Assembly: GCA_022601155.1 (NCBI GenBank)
Contig: JAHZJA010000556.1
Coordinates: 1-46,615 of the forward strand
Length of the DNA stretch: 46,615 nt
Direction: 5' to 3'
Source: Deltaproteobacteria bacterium
GTDB taxonomy: Bacteria; Myxococcota_A; Polyangia; Nannocystales; Nannocystaceae
The position numbers were made by a program, and so were the translations under genes. Positions within the stretch are counted from its first letter, which is position 1; each line of letters opens with the position of its first letter. Positions 46,231-46,615 of the stretch are shown one piece after another. Under the pieces are notes generated by a model. The model was given only the letters and a program-made list of their open reading frames with translations, made no database searches and was not told the origin of the DNA.

Positions 46231-46419
46231 GAGGGGCCTCGGGTCGATGGGGCGGACGGCTCCTCGTCGGCCGGGGCGGGCGACGAGAAGCTCGGTTCTG
46301 TTCCGGAGTGCCGACGTCGAGGGATTCCATTCACTCCTCGGTGACATCATCCGCGGTGTCGGGTGAAGCCGGACCGCGTCTGGGGTCTCGGGAGGTCGAC
46401 GTCGTGCTGGCTACTTGGT

Positions 46420-46614
46420 TCATCCGCGAGTGATTTCGGGCGATTGCGGGCCGTGTTGACGACGCCACGACCAACCGTTCCGTCTTCGCGGCGGGCTGTC
46501 CGGGGTCTTTCGGTAGACCTCGTGTCCGTCGACGAGCACCACCGCGAAACTGGACGCGTCGTTGCCCCATTCGGAGACCATCTCGCGGGCGGTGTCGAGA
46601 TCGGGCGAGCGGAA
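46420..46614 (-). CDS. C-terminal fragment of a protein of unknown function (5' end outside window)
   Basis: Minus frame open from the window edge: FRSPDLDTAREMVSEWGNDASSFAVVLVDGHEVYRKTPDSPPRRRNGWSWRRQHGPQSPEITRG*; not in the ORF track because no start lies in the window. Confidence 0.45.
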   Translation of the reverse strand, partial: FRSPDLDTAREMVSEWGNDASSFAVVLVDGHEVYRKTPDSPPRRRNGWSWRRQHGPQSPEITRG

Positions 46615-46615
46615 G

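Noticed and set aside
1-46615. Transposases, integrases, phage genes, rRNA
   Set aside because: None recognised on either strand despite signs of local decay and acquisition.

Overview
High-GC window with myxobacterium-like gene content (taxonomy is inference; Nannocystineae-like style). From left to right it contains: (1) the 3' end of asnS; (2) a type VI secretion/polymorphic-toxin island on the minus strand, vgrG -> PAAR-Rhs -> HEAT-like protein, whose Rhs tip looks like a zinc-dependent deaminase-fold toxin (DSE...PCPDC); (3) ctaA (heme A synthase); (4) three Ser/Thr kinase-TPR genes interspersed with lipoproteins, the third split by an in-frame TAG; (5) an accessory/decay zone with a frameshifted TPR relic, a 17-bp perfect palindrome and a low-GC orphan; (6) a type III alkylsulfatase, a membrane protein and an FG-GAP-type surface protein; (7) a gene graveyard including a relic of the Hsp33 zinc redox-switch domain; (8) a sulfotransferase facing a tightly packed ~12 kb minus-strand operon. 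That operon carries the complete six-gene ebo set (order D-E-C-A-B-F) fused to seven additional genes: two pairs of paralogous uncharacterised proteins, a D-2-hydroxyacid dehydrogenase, a cytochrome P450 with an unusual I-helix, and a DUF1214-like protein. The extended ebo operon is the strongest candidate for an undescribed biosynthetic system here; the Rhs deaminase tip is second. All assignments come from reading motifs by eye; no database search was run.
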